This document shows positions 1-6,708 of a DNA stretch of 14,015 nt, in pieces. The stretch is taken from the NCBI GenBank assembly GCA_947499175.1, contig CANMNU010000026.1:1-14015 (forward strand). The letters are read 5' to 3'. The DNA is from Alphaproteobacteria bacterium. GTDB taxonomy: Bacteria > Pseudomonadota > Alphaproteobacteria > Paracaedibacterales > CAITNM01. The notes beneath the pieces were generated by a model. That model saw only the letters and a list, made by a program, of their open reading frames with translations, made no database searches and was not told the DNA's origin. The translations under genes were made by a program, and so were the position numbers. The stretch's first letter is position 1. Each line of letters starts with the position of its first letter.

Positions 1-303
1 TTCATGACGGCTCTTGCTTTCATAGGTTCAATTGCAAAGGGAGATTTTATCACTCCGTTTAAGGTCATAGGTGGTGGAGCTGTGCTCACTGAGCTTTTGA
101 CCAACAAACGATTCTTGAATCTGGCCACCAAGTTTGCCAAAGAACCGACTGAGCCACTTGCCCAAAAACTCAATGCTCTCGTCAAAGAAAGCACCGGTAT
201 GACCTCTCAGGCATTAATGACTGGGATGAAAGGCAATGGGGATGCCGAAGAAAAGAAGTTAAAAATCCGCATGTACGATCCCGATAATCCACCCCTAAAG
301 TAA
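1..303 (+). CDS. C-terminal part of an unrecognised, possibly phage-derived protein (5' end outside window)
   Basis: The reading frame is open from the first base of the window to a TAA at 301-303, so this is the 3' end of a longer gene; the first ATG (4-6) has no ribosome binding site in view and need not be the start. The visible part begins with a small-residue-rich hydrophobic stretch with glycines, followed by a charged, helical tail rich in Lys, Glu and Leu. I do not recognise a family. Tails of this kind occur at the ends of large phage virion proteins, and a tyrosine integrase lies just downstream on the other strand, so a prophage or island gene is plausible but unproven. The segment at about residues 50-77 (QKLNALVKESTGMTSQALM) recurs in the remnant at 342-446. 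Confidence 0.5.
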   Translation, partial: FMTALAFIGSIAKGDFITPFKVIGGGAVLTELLTNKRFLNLATKFAKEPTEPLAQKLNALVKESTGMTSQALMTGMKGNGDAEEKKLKIRMYDPDNPPLK

Positions 304-341
304 AAACTATTACGGAGGTGTTAGAGCCATTCTGATTGTTT

Positions 342-446
342 GAGTTGGTGGCTCAAAAACTCAATTCTCTCGTTAAAGAAAGCGCCGGTATGACTTCCCA
401 AGCTTTGATGACTGGGGTTAAAGAAAAATCAGAAATATCAGACTAG
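342..446 (+). pseudogene. Degenerate second copy of the tail of the preceding gene
   Basis: This frame reads about 34 residues to a TAG at 444-446 and repeats the tail of the gene ending at 303. Over 23 codons from the shared Gln-Lys-Leu-Asn the proteins differ at only three positions (Ala/Ser, Thr/Ala, Met/Val), while many third codon positions differ. The last residues are unrelated. An in-frame TGA at 333-335 cuts the copy off upstream and there is no usable start, so it is a remnant. An SD-like GGAGG at 315-319 has no matching frame. The mostly silent differences say the two copies diverged while still coding, so this is an old paralogue or allele, not a recent tandem duplication. Its stop overlaps the stop of the convergent integrase gene by two bases. 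Confidence 0.65.
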
Positions 447-1612
447 TCACAGTTGCTAAATGCCTGGTCCACAATGTTCGTTAATTTCTTTAATTCTTCT
501 AGTTCTAAATGCGCATAACGTGTGGTTGTTGCAATATTTTTGTGTCCTAAAAGTTTAGATACCCCATAAAGACTTACCCCCTTCTTTAAAGCAAAACTAG
601 CAAACGAATGGCGAAGGTCATGAATGCGCACATCTGGTATGCCAGCTTTTTTGCGGATCCGATCCCAGGTTTTTTGGATAGTGAAGAGATGAGTACCTTT
701 TTTATCACCGCAAAATACATAAGGGTTATCGACTTGTTTTTGAAGACCTAAAATTACATTTTTAGCGCTCTCATTTAGTGGAATACCTCGTTCTCCTACT
801 TTGCTGTCCTTAAGGTGTATGAAATTTTCTTTAAGGTTTACATCTTCCCACTTTAGGCTTAAAACTTCGCCTAAACGGCAACCCGTATACATAAGCAGCC
901 GGAAAGCTGCGATAGTATAGTTAGAGGCTGCATCAGCTTTAGTTTTTTCAGAGAGAACTTGATTAAGCCGAGCCAATTCTTCATCACTTAGAAAACGATT
1001 CATCTTCCTATCTGGATACTTAGGCACCCCTCTACAAGGGTTGCTATTTCTTGGGATATATTCCCAAAGTTCCGCTTGGTTAAAAGCTACGCTTAAAAGG
1101 CGAAGACATTTTGTACAATTGCCCTTTATATGAACCAGAGAGTCTTTAAAAGCTATTATATCTCTTTGTTCAATCTCTATGATTGATTTTTTGCCAAAGA
1201 AGGGCAGTATGTAATTTTTAATTCTTGAAGTATCTCGATTGATCGTCGAAGGTTTATGCATTTCTTTGATATATTTTTCTGTGAATACTTTCCAAAAATC
1301 TTCAAAAGAGATAGATTGCCGCTCTTCAATTTGTTTTACTTTCTTTTGTTCCTTTGGGTCAATATTTTGAGCAATATTAGCACACCATTGCTTCACTTTA
1401 TCCCTTGCAAGATCAACCGTATAGTTCCCATGCACACCTACTTTAAGGTACGAATATTTTCTGGTTGTTGGAGATGTGTAGTGAAATACGTAAGTTTTAT
1501 GTCCGGATGGTAAAATGCGACACCCAAACCCTTTTATCTCATCATCCCAGACAACATAATCTTTTTCTCGTGGTAAGCTGCTTTCTACAAGCTTTTTGGT
1601 TAGTTTTGGCAT
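443..1612 (-). CDS. Tyrosine recombinase / phage-type integrase
   Basis: A full-length (389 aa) site-specific tyrosine recombinase, expected to integrate and excise a prophage or genomic island. Residues about 1-90 match the N-terminal arm-DNA-binding domain (DUF4102 type), about 100-190 the SAM-like core-binding domain, and about 205-375 the catalytic domain. The catalytic set is present: Arg246 in GCRLGE, Lys271, His331 and Arg334 in HDLRH, His357 in LLGHK, and the nucleophile Tyr366 in TTRYAH. The gene looks intact. A weak GGAG lies about 10 nt before the ATG. It converges on the possible phage gene at its 3' end, and its 5' end faces the 726-bp non-coding stretch before fabH. Integrase genes usually sit next to their attachment site; no att core could be identified by eye, because the other end of the element is not in the window. 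Confidence 0.93.
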   Translation of the reverse strand: MPKLTKKLVESSLPREKDYVVWDDEIKGFGCRILPSGHKTYVFHYTSPTTRKYSYLKVGVHGNYTVDLARDKVKQWCANIAQNIDPKEQKKVKQIEERQSISFEDFWKVFTEKYIKEMHKPSTINRDTSRIKNYILPFFGKKSIIEIEQRDIIAFKDSLVHIKGNCTKCLRLLSVAFNQAELWEYIPRNSNPCRGVPKYPDRKMNRFLSDEELARLNQVLSEKTKADAASNYTIAAFRLLMYTGCRLGEVLSLKWEDVNLKENFIHLKDSKVGERGIPLNESAKNVILGLQKQVDNPYVFCGDKKGTHLFTIQKTWDRIRKKAGIPDVRIHDLRHSFASFALKKGVSLYGVSKLLGHKNIATTTRYAHLELEELKKLTNIVDQAFSNCD

Positions 1613-1643
1613 TTGTGTGACTCCATGTGAAAATGTTAGTCAG

Positions 1644-1673
1644 ATGTTAGAACGAAATGAATATTTTAGTCAA
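1644..1673 (-). promoter_or_regulatory. Putative sigma-70 promoter of the integrase
   Basis: On the minus strand TTGACT (1668-1673) is followed after 18 bp by TAACAT (1644-1649), giving a start about 25 bp upstream of the integrase ATG. The -10 motif recurs 11 bp further on (1633-1638) as part of a short tandem ATGTTAG repeat, which could be a binding site for a regulator or for the integrase itself. Confidence 0.45.
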
Positions 1674-1771
1674 TCTTAATCACTTATAGAAACAAACTCA
1701 AAACTGTAAAAGCCTTTTAAAGCAAAGGATTGAGAGCTGAAACCATTGCTAGGCCTGGATAACAAAAACCA

Positions 1772-2232
1772 CTATACGTCGCCGGCCCAAGGCAACATAG
1801 GCAAGTGTTACATTGCCTATGTTGTGTAAGTGGTGACCCAACTGATAAGTGCCCTTGGGCGTAACTTGTAAAGTATACCCGAAATATTTTAAAGGTTGGG
1901 CAGGAAAACAAAAGTCGAGGAGCAGAATGTACACATTTGTACATGAGCACCGCAGATCTTGCAGTTTGACGCACCCAAAACTTAAAAGATAAGGGTATAG
2001 CAAGCCCAGTGACTATGCTTAACTGAAAGCGGTGGCTGATGTTTATAAGAGAACTTAAGTGTTACCTTTGCCTTTATAAACTATCAGATCTCCAGCTGTA
2101 TTGACGTATAGCCAAGGAGATGCCGTGGTGGTGAATTTGTGAAATACTGTCAATATTTCATAAATACTTAAATATCACCACTCACTGGCGCCCTGACGTA
2201 CCAAAAGTGCTGCAGGGCAGCTCGCAAGAGCT
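1772..2232. ncRNA. Candidate large structured RNA in a gene-free stretch (strand unresolved)
   Basis: The 726 bp between the integrase and fabH hold only short, overlapping frames with implausible composition. Within it I find many perfect pairings: CTATACGTC 1772-1780 with 2103-2111 (long-range); GCCCAAGG 1785-1792 with 1853-1860; inside that a 12-bp stem 1793-1804 with 1813-1824; 1837-1842 (CCCAAC) with 1895-1900, which would make a pseudoknot; 1927-1933 with 1938-1944 (4-nt loop); 2036-2048 with 2074-2087 (13 bp, one bulge); 2128-2134 with 2175-2181 enclosing 2140-2146 with 2154-2160; 2190-2195 with 2213-2218; and 2219-2223 with 2228-2232 closed by GCAA. The GNRA-type GCAA loop favours the plus strand. 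Local GC looks higher than in the flanks. I checked by eye for the hallmarks of tmRNA, RNase P RNA, 6S RNA and group II introns and saw none. The remaining 2233-2338 shows nothing but an A/G-rich run. Confidence 0.4.
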
Positions 2233-2338
2233 TGTTAATTACTAATTTAACACAGGTAGCGTTCTTTAAACCAAACTTTTTAAAACTGAAAATAACGAAG
2301 CAAAGGAAGAAAGGAAAAAACTAAATTTTGTTAATCAC

Positions 2339-3316
2339 TTACCACTTAAGCAAAGCTGAAGCCCAGGTAAGTCCGCCACCCATAGCTTCTAAAACTACTT
2401 TTTGGTTTTTTTGAATGCGTCCATCGTTAACTGCTTCCCACAACGCTAATGGTATTGTAGCAGCCGATGTATTGGAATGGCGATCAACTGTTACAACCAT
2501 TTTTTTCATAGGAATTTTAAAATGTACACTAATACCTTCAATAATACGTAAATTTGCCTGGTGAGGGACAAACCAATCGATATCATCAACAGTAATAGAG
2601 TTGTTTTTTAAAACTGCCTCTACAGCCTCACCAATTAGTTTAATGGCGTATTTAAAAATTTCACGACCTTGCATTTTTACGTGCCCAGCTTGTTTATTAC
2701 TTGCATTGGCTGTGTCAACATACAACAAATCATAACAAGAACCATTGGAAAATAGGTGAGTTGACAACACACCACGATCATAATCTTCATTTGATGCATC
2801 AACGGCTTCAAGCACCAAAGCTCCAGCGCCATCACCAAATAGCACAGCGGTTGCTCTGTCATTCCAATCAATAATTTTTGACATAGCGTCAGCGCCAATT
2901 ACCAGGGCGCGTTTTGCCATACCAGTTTTAATGTATTGATCTGCCACTGAAAGGGCATAAATAAATCCAGAACAAACTGCATTAACATCAAAAGCAAAGG
3001 CTTTGCTTGCACCAATTTTGGCCTGTACACGCGCTGCAGTTGCTGGAAAAGGGTGGTCCGGAGTAACCGTTGCCACCACTATCAAATCAATGTCACAAGC
3101 ATTTATGCCAGCATGCGCTAGGGCAATTTTGGCTGCTTCACTTGCTAAGTCTGAAGTATTTTGGTTGTCTTCAATTACATGGCGCTGTTTCATGCCAGTG
3201 CGCTCAACTATCCATGTATCAGTTGTTGCTAAGCTTTGTTCCAAATCGATATTTTTAACACATTTAGGTGGTAAATATCCGCCAACTCCACGAACAACGC
3301 TCTTAAACAGTTGCAT
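2339..3316 (-). CDS. fabH: 3-oxoacyl-[acyl-carrier-protein] synthase III
   Basis: FabH starts fatty acid elongation by condensing acetyl-CoA with malonyl-ACP in the cytoplasm. The 325-residue length is normal. The thiolase-fold catalytic triad is visible as Cys115 (NAVCSGF), His252 (VPHQAN) and Asn282 (HSNTSAA). A conserved start-proximal GxYLP (13-17) and the C-terminal GGGLTWAS (313-320) are also present. The ATG overlaps the plsX stop by one base (TAATG), a sign of translational coupling. In many alphaproteobacteria the next gene in this operon is ihfA; here the gene is followed by a non-coding stretch and an integrase. No hairpin-plus-T-run terminator is seen after its stop. Confidence 0.97.
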   Translation of the reverse strand: MQLFKSVVRGVGGYLPPKCVKNIDLEQSLATTDTWIVERTGMKQRHVIEDNQNTSDLASEAAKIALAHAGINACDIDLIVVATVTPDHPFPATAARVQAKIGASKAFAFDVNAVCSGFIYALSVADQYIKTGMAKRALVIGADAMSKIIDWNDRATAVLFGDGAGALVLEAVDASNEDYDRGVLSTHLFSNGSCYDLLYVDTANASNKQAGHVKMQGREIFKYAIKLIGEAVEAVLKNNSITVDDIDWFVPHQANLRIIEGISVHFKIPMKKMVVTVDRHSNTSAATIPLALWEAVNDGRIQKNQKVVLEAMGGGLTWASALLKW

Positions 3317-4320
3317 TATTGAATGCCTTCAAGTCCAGCTTGAAGGTCCGGTATTACGTTGCGCTTTACCAACTCATCTGCAACTTTAATGGCAGTGGCA
3401 AAGCCAATTCCATCAGTCCCACCATGGCTTTTAATTACAATTTTTCGCAGCCCTAAAAACATGGTCCCATTGTAAAGTCTAGGGTCCACAAACCGTTTGA
3501 AAGACGCTAGTGATGGTTGGGCAATTAACGCGCCAAGCTTGCTTAACACAGTTTCACTTAAGCTTTTCTTTAGCTGCCTTGCAAATAAACGAACAGTACC
3601 TTCAATTGCTTTTAAAACAATGTTTCCTGTGAAGCCGTCGGTCACAACAACATCAACAGTTGCCTTGGTAATGTCATCCCCTTCAACAAATCCATGGAAA
3701 TTAACTAGCGGATGATCACGTAAAAAATTAGCTGCAGCTTGAACGACTTGATTACCTTTAAGATCTTCACTGCCAACATTAAGCAGACCAACACTTGGAT
3801 TGTCAATGTTCATTAATTTGCGCATATAAACAGAACCCATTACTGCAAATTGTACTAAATTTTCAGCACTGCAATCAATGTTGGCACCTAAGTCTAAAAC
3901 TAGTGTACAGCCTTTATCACTTGGAATAAGCGCTGGAATAGCGGGACGATCTATGCCGTCAAATGTTTTTAATATTATTTTAGAAAGAGCCATAAATGCA
4001 CCGGTATTACCTGCAGAGACTACCGCATCAGCAATGCCACTGTTTACAGCATCAATAGCCATAGCCATGCTAGTTTTACGCCCCATACGAACTGCCGCAG
4101 CAGGTTTTGTTTGACCTGTAACTATTTCTGCTGAGTGCTTTATGGTAACGTAGCTCGCTAAAGCTGGTGTCAGCAGTGGCTTAACAACATCCTCAGGTCC
4201 AAATACTAAAAATTTAGCATCAGTAGTCGGATGAGCCTTAACAAACTCAGCAATACCATCAAAAACTATTTTTGGGGCTCCGTCGCCCCCCATGGCATCA
4301 ATGGCGATGCAAGATGTCAT
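3316..4320 (-). CDS. plsX: Phosphate acyltransferase PlsX
   Basis: PlsX makes acyl-phosphate from acyl-ACP, the acyl donor for the first step of glycerophospholipid synthesis by PlsY, and acts at the inner face of the membrane. The 334-residue product has the family signatures in order: IAIDAMGGDGAP near the start (5-16), SAGNTGAFMALS around 102-113, LDLGANIDCSAENL around 142-155, GFVEGDDI around 211-218, VTDGFTGNIVLKA around 226-238, and KSHGGTDGIGF near residue 300. It lies 5 bp after rpmF and overlaps fabH by one base, so the three form one transcription unit, as is usual in proteobacteria. Nothing suggests damage. Confidence 0.97.
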   Translation of the reverse strand: MTSCIAIDAMGGDGAPKIVFDGIAEFVKAHPTTDAKFLVFGPEDVVKPLLTPALASYVTIKHSAEIVTGQTKPAAAVRMGRKTSMAMAIDAVNSGIADAVVSAGNTGAFMALSKIILKTFDGIDRPAIPALIPSDKGCTLVLDLGANIDCSAENLVQFAVMGSVYMRKLMNIDNPSVGLLNVGSEDLKGNQVVQAAANFLRDHPLVNFHGFVEGDDITKATVDVVVTDGFTGNIVLKAIEGTVRLFARQLKKSLSETVLSKLGALIAQPSLASFKRFVDPRLYNGTMFLGLRKIVIKSHGGTDGIGFATAIKVADELVKRNVIPDLQAGLEGIQ

Positions 4321-4325
4321 TTTTA

Positions 4326-4526
4326 CTATTCTTCAGTATTGATTAACGCATTACGCATTTTTAATACTTGACGCCCTTTATAATGGCCGCATGATGTGCA
4401 GACATGATGCGAAAGCTTTGCCGCACCACAGTTTGGGCACTCTTGCACATTTACAGGTGTCAAAGCATCATGTGAACGACGCATATTGCGGCGGGATTGG
4501 GATGTTTTTTTCTTAGGAACAGCCAT
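4326..4526 (-). CDS. rpmF: 50S ribosomal protein L32
   Basis: A 66-residue L32 protein of the large ribosomal subunit. It starts with the hallmark MAVPKKKTSQSRRNMRRSHD and carries two CxxC zinc-ribbon pairs (CPNC at 30-33 and CTSC at 43-46), so it is the zinc-binding form. A good AAGGAG lies about 10 nt before the ATG. It is the first gene of the rpmF-plsX-fabH operon, which couples ribosome and membrane lipid synthesis in many bacteria. It diverges from pepF. Confidence 0.97.
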   Translation of the reverse strand: MAVPKKKTSQSRRNMRRSHDALTPVNVQECPNCGAAKLSHHVCTSCGHYKGRQVLKMRNALINTEE

Positions 4527-4568
4527 GTCTTTAAAGCTCCTTGTAGCTTGTAAATTTTTATATACTTA

Positions 4569-4598
4569 TTGCCAATATATACCGAATAATCATATTAT
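4569..4598 (+). promoter_or_regulatory. Putative promoter of pepF
   Basis: TTGCCA (4569-4574) and TATTAT (4593-4598) are separated by 18 bp. Transcription would start near 4605, giving a leader of about 37 nt to the AAGGA ribosome binding site (4630-4634) and the ATG at 4642. Confidence 0.45.
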
Positions 4599-4604
4599 TC
4601 GCAA
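4576..4604 (-). promoter_or_regulatory. Putative promoter of rpmF-plsX-fabH
   Basis: On the minus strand TTGCGA (4599-4604) and TATATA (4576-4581) are 17 bp apart, about 50 bp upstream of the rpmF start codon. It overlaps the divergent pepF promoter and the inverted repeat at 4583-4601. Confidence 0.5.
4583..4601. promoter_or_regulatory. Perfect 8-bp inverted repeat, operator-like, in the divergent rpmF/pepF promoter region
   Basis: CGAATAAT (4583-4590) and ATTATTCG (4594-4601) are perfect inverted repeats around a 3-bp spacer. The site fills the spacer of the rpmF promoter and reaches into the -10 box of the pepF promoter, where a bound dimeric regulator would affect both. The binding protein is unknown. 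Confidence 0.4.
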
Positions 4605-4641
4605 GGGTTACCTAACAAATAAAAACACAAAGGATAAAAAT

Positions 4642-6429
4642 ATGGAGAATTCGCTACAGGGGTTTGTTGATTTGCCAACCTGGGATTTAACTGATTTGTA
4701 TAATGGATCAGCCGATCCTAAGCTTAATTGTGACCTAGATACCTTAAAAAAACAGGTGGGTGAATTTGTAATTTCTTATACAAATATTTTTAAAAATAAA
4801 TTTGAAGGAGAGCAGCTATTAAAGGCAATTAAACTTTACGAAAGTATTAATGAAGGTATTGCTAAGTTAATGACATTTGCTGGTTTGCAATACTATGCTG
4901 ATCTAAATAATCCTGATTTTGTTAGTCTTTACCAAAACTTGCAGGAAAAAATATCAGTATTAGCAGCAGAGCTGGTGTTTTTCAACATTGATCTGGCACA
5001 GCTAAGCAATGAATCAATTGATGATGCTTTAAAATCTACCCCAGAACTCAAACATTATCGTCATTGGCTTGATGTGCTGCGCAAATATCAACCACACCAA
5101 TTAAGCGAAGAACTTGAAAAATATGCGGTAGAAAAATCAGTAACAGGGCGCAATGCTTGGGTAAGGTTGTATGATGAAACCTTAGCTTCTCTGAAATTTT
5201 CGTATAACGGTGAACAATTACCGCTAGAAGCTATTATTCATAAAATGGGTGATAAAAGCGCTGAAGTGCGCAAAAAAGCGGCCAATGTCCTAAATTCTGG
5301 CTTAACTGCACAATTGCCATTGTTTACAACAATTACCAATGTTTTGGCTAAAGATAAAGAGATTGATGATAAATGGCGGAATTTTTCCGCATCCGACAGT
5401 AGTCGCCACTTAGATAATCAAATTGAACCAGAAGTAGTGCAAGCATTAGCCACATGCGTGCGCGAAAATTACGCAACGCTTTCTCACCGCTACTATGCTT
5501 TAAAAGCTAAAATGTTGGGTCTTGATCACCTAGATTATTGGGACAGAAATGCACCATTACCGTTTGATGATGATTCTGATATTTCCTGGCCAGTTGCTCG
5601 AAAAATTGTGCTTGATGCCTACAATGCTTTTTCACATGTTGTTGCTGACATTGCCCAAGAATTTTTTGATAAAAATTGGATTGATGCACCAACACGTGCT
5701 GGTAAAACTTCTGGGGCATTTTCTCACCCAGCAGTTCCAAGTGTACATCCTTATGTTTTGTTAAACTATCAAGGGCGCCGTAGGGACGTAATGACCCTAG
5801 CCCATGAGCTTGGTCATGGGGTGCACCAAATGCTAGCCCGTAGACAGGGGTATTTGTTGGCTGACACACCATTAACCTTAGCAGAAACTGCATCGGTTTT
5901 TGGAGAAATGCTAACCTTTCAACATTTGCTTAGCTTATGCACAACTAATGATCAGAAAAAATCATTATTAGCTGGCAAAATTGATGACATGCTTAACACA
6001 GTGGTGCGCCAAATTGCTTTTTACTACTTTGAACAACAGGTACACCAGGCGCGTCGCCAAGGAGAATTAACTGCAGATGACTTGGCTAGCATATGGAAGC
6101 GTACCCAAGAAGAAGCATTAGGTGAGGCCGTTCACATTGATCCTATCACCCATACTTTTTGGGCTTATATTAGTCATTTTATTCACAGTCCATTTTATGT
6201 GTATGCTTACGCTTTTGGTGATTGTTTGGTTAATTCTTTATATGCGTTTTATCAAGCAAATCCAGATGGTTTTGCCGATAAGTATCTTAATTTACTTAAA
6301 GCTGGTGGTAGCAAGGGATACAACGAACTTTTGCAACCTTTTGGGCTTGATTTAAAGCAACCAACTTTTTGGCAGGGCGGATTACAGATGATTGCCAGTT
6401 TAATTGATGAACTTGAGGAGCTGTGTTAG
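4642..6429 (+). CDS. pepF: Oligoendopeptidase F (M3 family zinc metallopeptidase)
   Basis: A 595-residue cytoplasmic metallopeptidase that cleaves short peptides. The ATG at 4642 is chosen because AAGGA lies 7 nt upstream and the protein then begins with the family-like LPTWDLTDLY; the frame is open back to 4486, but that part overlaps rpmF and looks non-coding. The N-terminal PepF domain covers roughly residues 100-185 and the M3 catalytic domain the C-terminal half. The zinc motif HELGH is at 388-392, followed by LAETASVFGE at about 413-422 with the third zinc ligand Glu. The length is normal and the gene appears intact. Its last 36 codons recur as a diverged fragment at 8095-8205, with a lipoxygenase pseudogene between the two copies. 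A strong terminator follows at 6463-6490. Confidence 0.95.
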   Translation: MENSLQGFVDLPTWDLTDLYNGSADPKLNCDLDTLKKQVGEFVISYTNIFKNKFEGEQLLKAIKLYESINEGIAKLMTFAGLQYYADLNNPDFVSLYQNLQEKISVLAAELVFFNIDLAQLSNESIDDALKSTPELKHYRHWLDVLRKYQPHQLSEELEKYAVEKSVTGRNAWVRLYDETLASLKFSYNGEQLPLEAIIHKMGDKSAEVRKKAANVLNSGLTAQLPLFTTITNVLAKDKEIDDKWRNFSASDSSRHLDNQIEPEVVQALATCVRENYATLSHRYYALKAKMLGLDHLDYWDRNAPLPFDDDSDISWPVARKIVLDAYNAFSHVVADIAQEFFDKNWIDAPTRAGKTSGAFSHPAVPSVHPYVLLNYQGRRRDVMTLAHELGHGVHQMLARRQGYLLADTPLTLAETASVFGEMLTFQHLLSLCTTNDQKKSLLAGKIDDMLNTVVRQIAFYYFEQQVHQARRQGELTADDLASIWKRTQEEALGEAVHIDPITHTFWAYISHFIHSPFYVYAYAFGDCLVNSLYAFYQANPDGFADKYLNLLKAGGSKGYNELLQPFGLDLKQPTFWQGGLQMIASLIDELEELC

Positions 6430-6462
6430 TGCGACCGGTTAATATAGTCTATTTGCGCTTGG

Positions 6463-6490
6463 AATCACCGTTTACACGGTGATTTTTTTT
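6463..6490 (+). terminator. Rho-independent terminator after pepF
   Basis: AATCACCG (6463-6470) pairs perfectly with CGGTGATT (6477-6484) around a 6-nt loop and runs into a T tract ending at 6490. Confidence 0.85.
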
Positions 6491-6516
6491 CCTAAATCCG
6501 TGATCATAAGCTTTGC

Positions 6517-6545
6517 TTGACTAGGTATAGCTCACCGGTTATAAA
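6517..6545 (+). promoter_or_regulatory. Near-consensus promoter with no clear gene downstream
   Basis: TTGACT (6517-6522), a 17-bp spacer and TATAAA (6540-6545) form one of the best sigma-70-like promoters in the window. Transcription would begin near 6552, just before the palindromic repeat at 6561-6657. No convincing gene follows on this strand; the 64-codon frame starting at 6546 runs through the palindrome and looks spurious. The transcript could be a short structured RNA, or antisense to the lipoxygenase 3' end. Confidence 0.45.
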
Positions 6546-6560
6546 ATGATTATGTTTTTT

Positions 6561-6657
6561 ATGGATCCCCGCACTCGCACTCAAAGTCCTCAGCAGGGAA
6601 GACAGGGGGCTGTCATCCCTGACAAGGCGCGTTTCGCGCTGCAGTTCGGGGATCTAT
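6561..6657. repeat. GC-rich palindromic repeat element
   Basis: The ends pair: GATCCCCG (6564-6571) with CGGGGATC (6647-6654), extended by a G-T and two A-T pairs. Inside are nested stems CAGGG/CCCTG (6594-6598, 6617-6621) around GACAG/CTGTC (6601-6605, 6610-6614), and GCGCG-TTT-CGCGC (6627-6639). It is far more GC-rich than its AT-rich surroundings. Small dispersed palindromes with GATCCCCG-type ends are common in genomes of intracellular alphaproteobacteria, so this may be one copy of a repeat family. The 3' arm runs into ATTTTT (6656-6660), so on the plus strand the outer stem could also end transcription. Confidence 0.6.
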
Positions 6658-6708
6658 TTTTGCATAATCAAATTATATCTGGTAAGCTATATCTGTTTAT
6701 AAAAGTAC

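Noticed and set aside
1717..2003. Two overlapping minus-strand frames of 84-85 codons between the integrase and fabH
   Set aside because: They overlap each other in different frames, have Cys-rich, unnatural compositions and no ribosome binding site, and coincide with strong hairpins; better explained as shadows of structured, GC-richer DNA.
1690..2260. tmRNA, RNase P RNA or group II intron
   Set aside because: I looked on both strands for the GGTTCGA T-arm with CCA end and tag codons, for GAGGAAAGTCC and its partner, and for a domain V-like hairpin; none was found by eye.
4486..4641. Longer pepF starting at 4486 (52 extra residues)
   Set aside because: The extension overlaps the rpmF start and both promoters, and the ATG at 4642 has an AAGGA at the right distance with the family's usual N-terminus after it.
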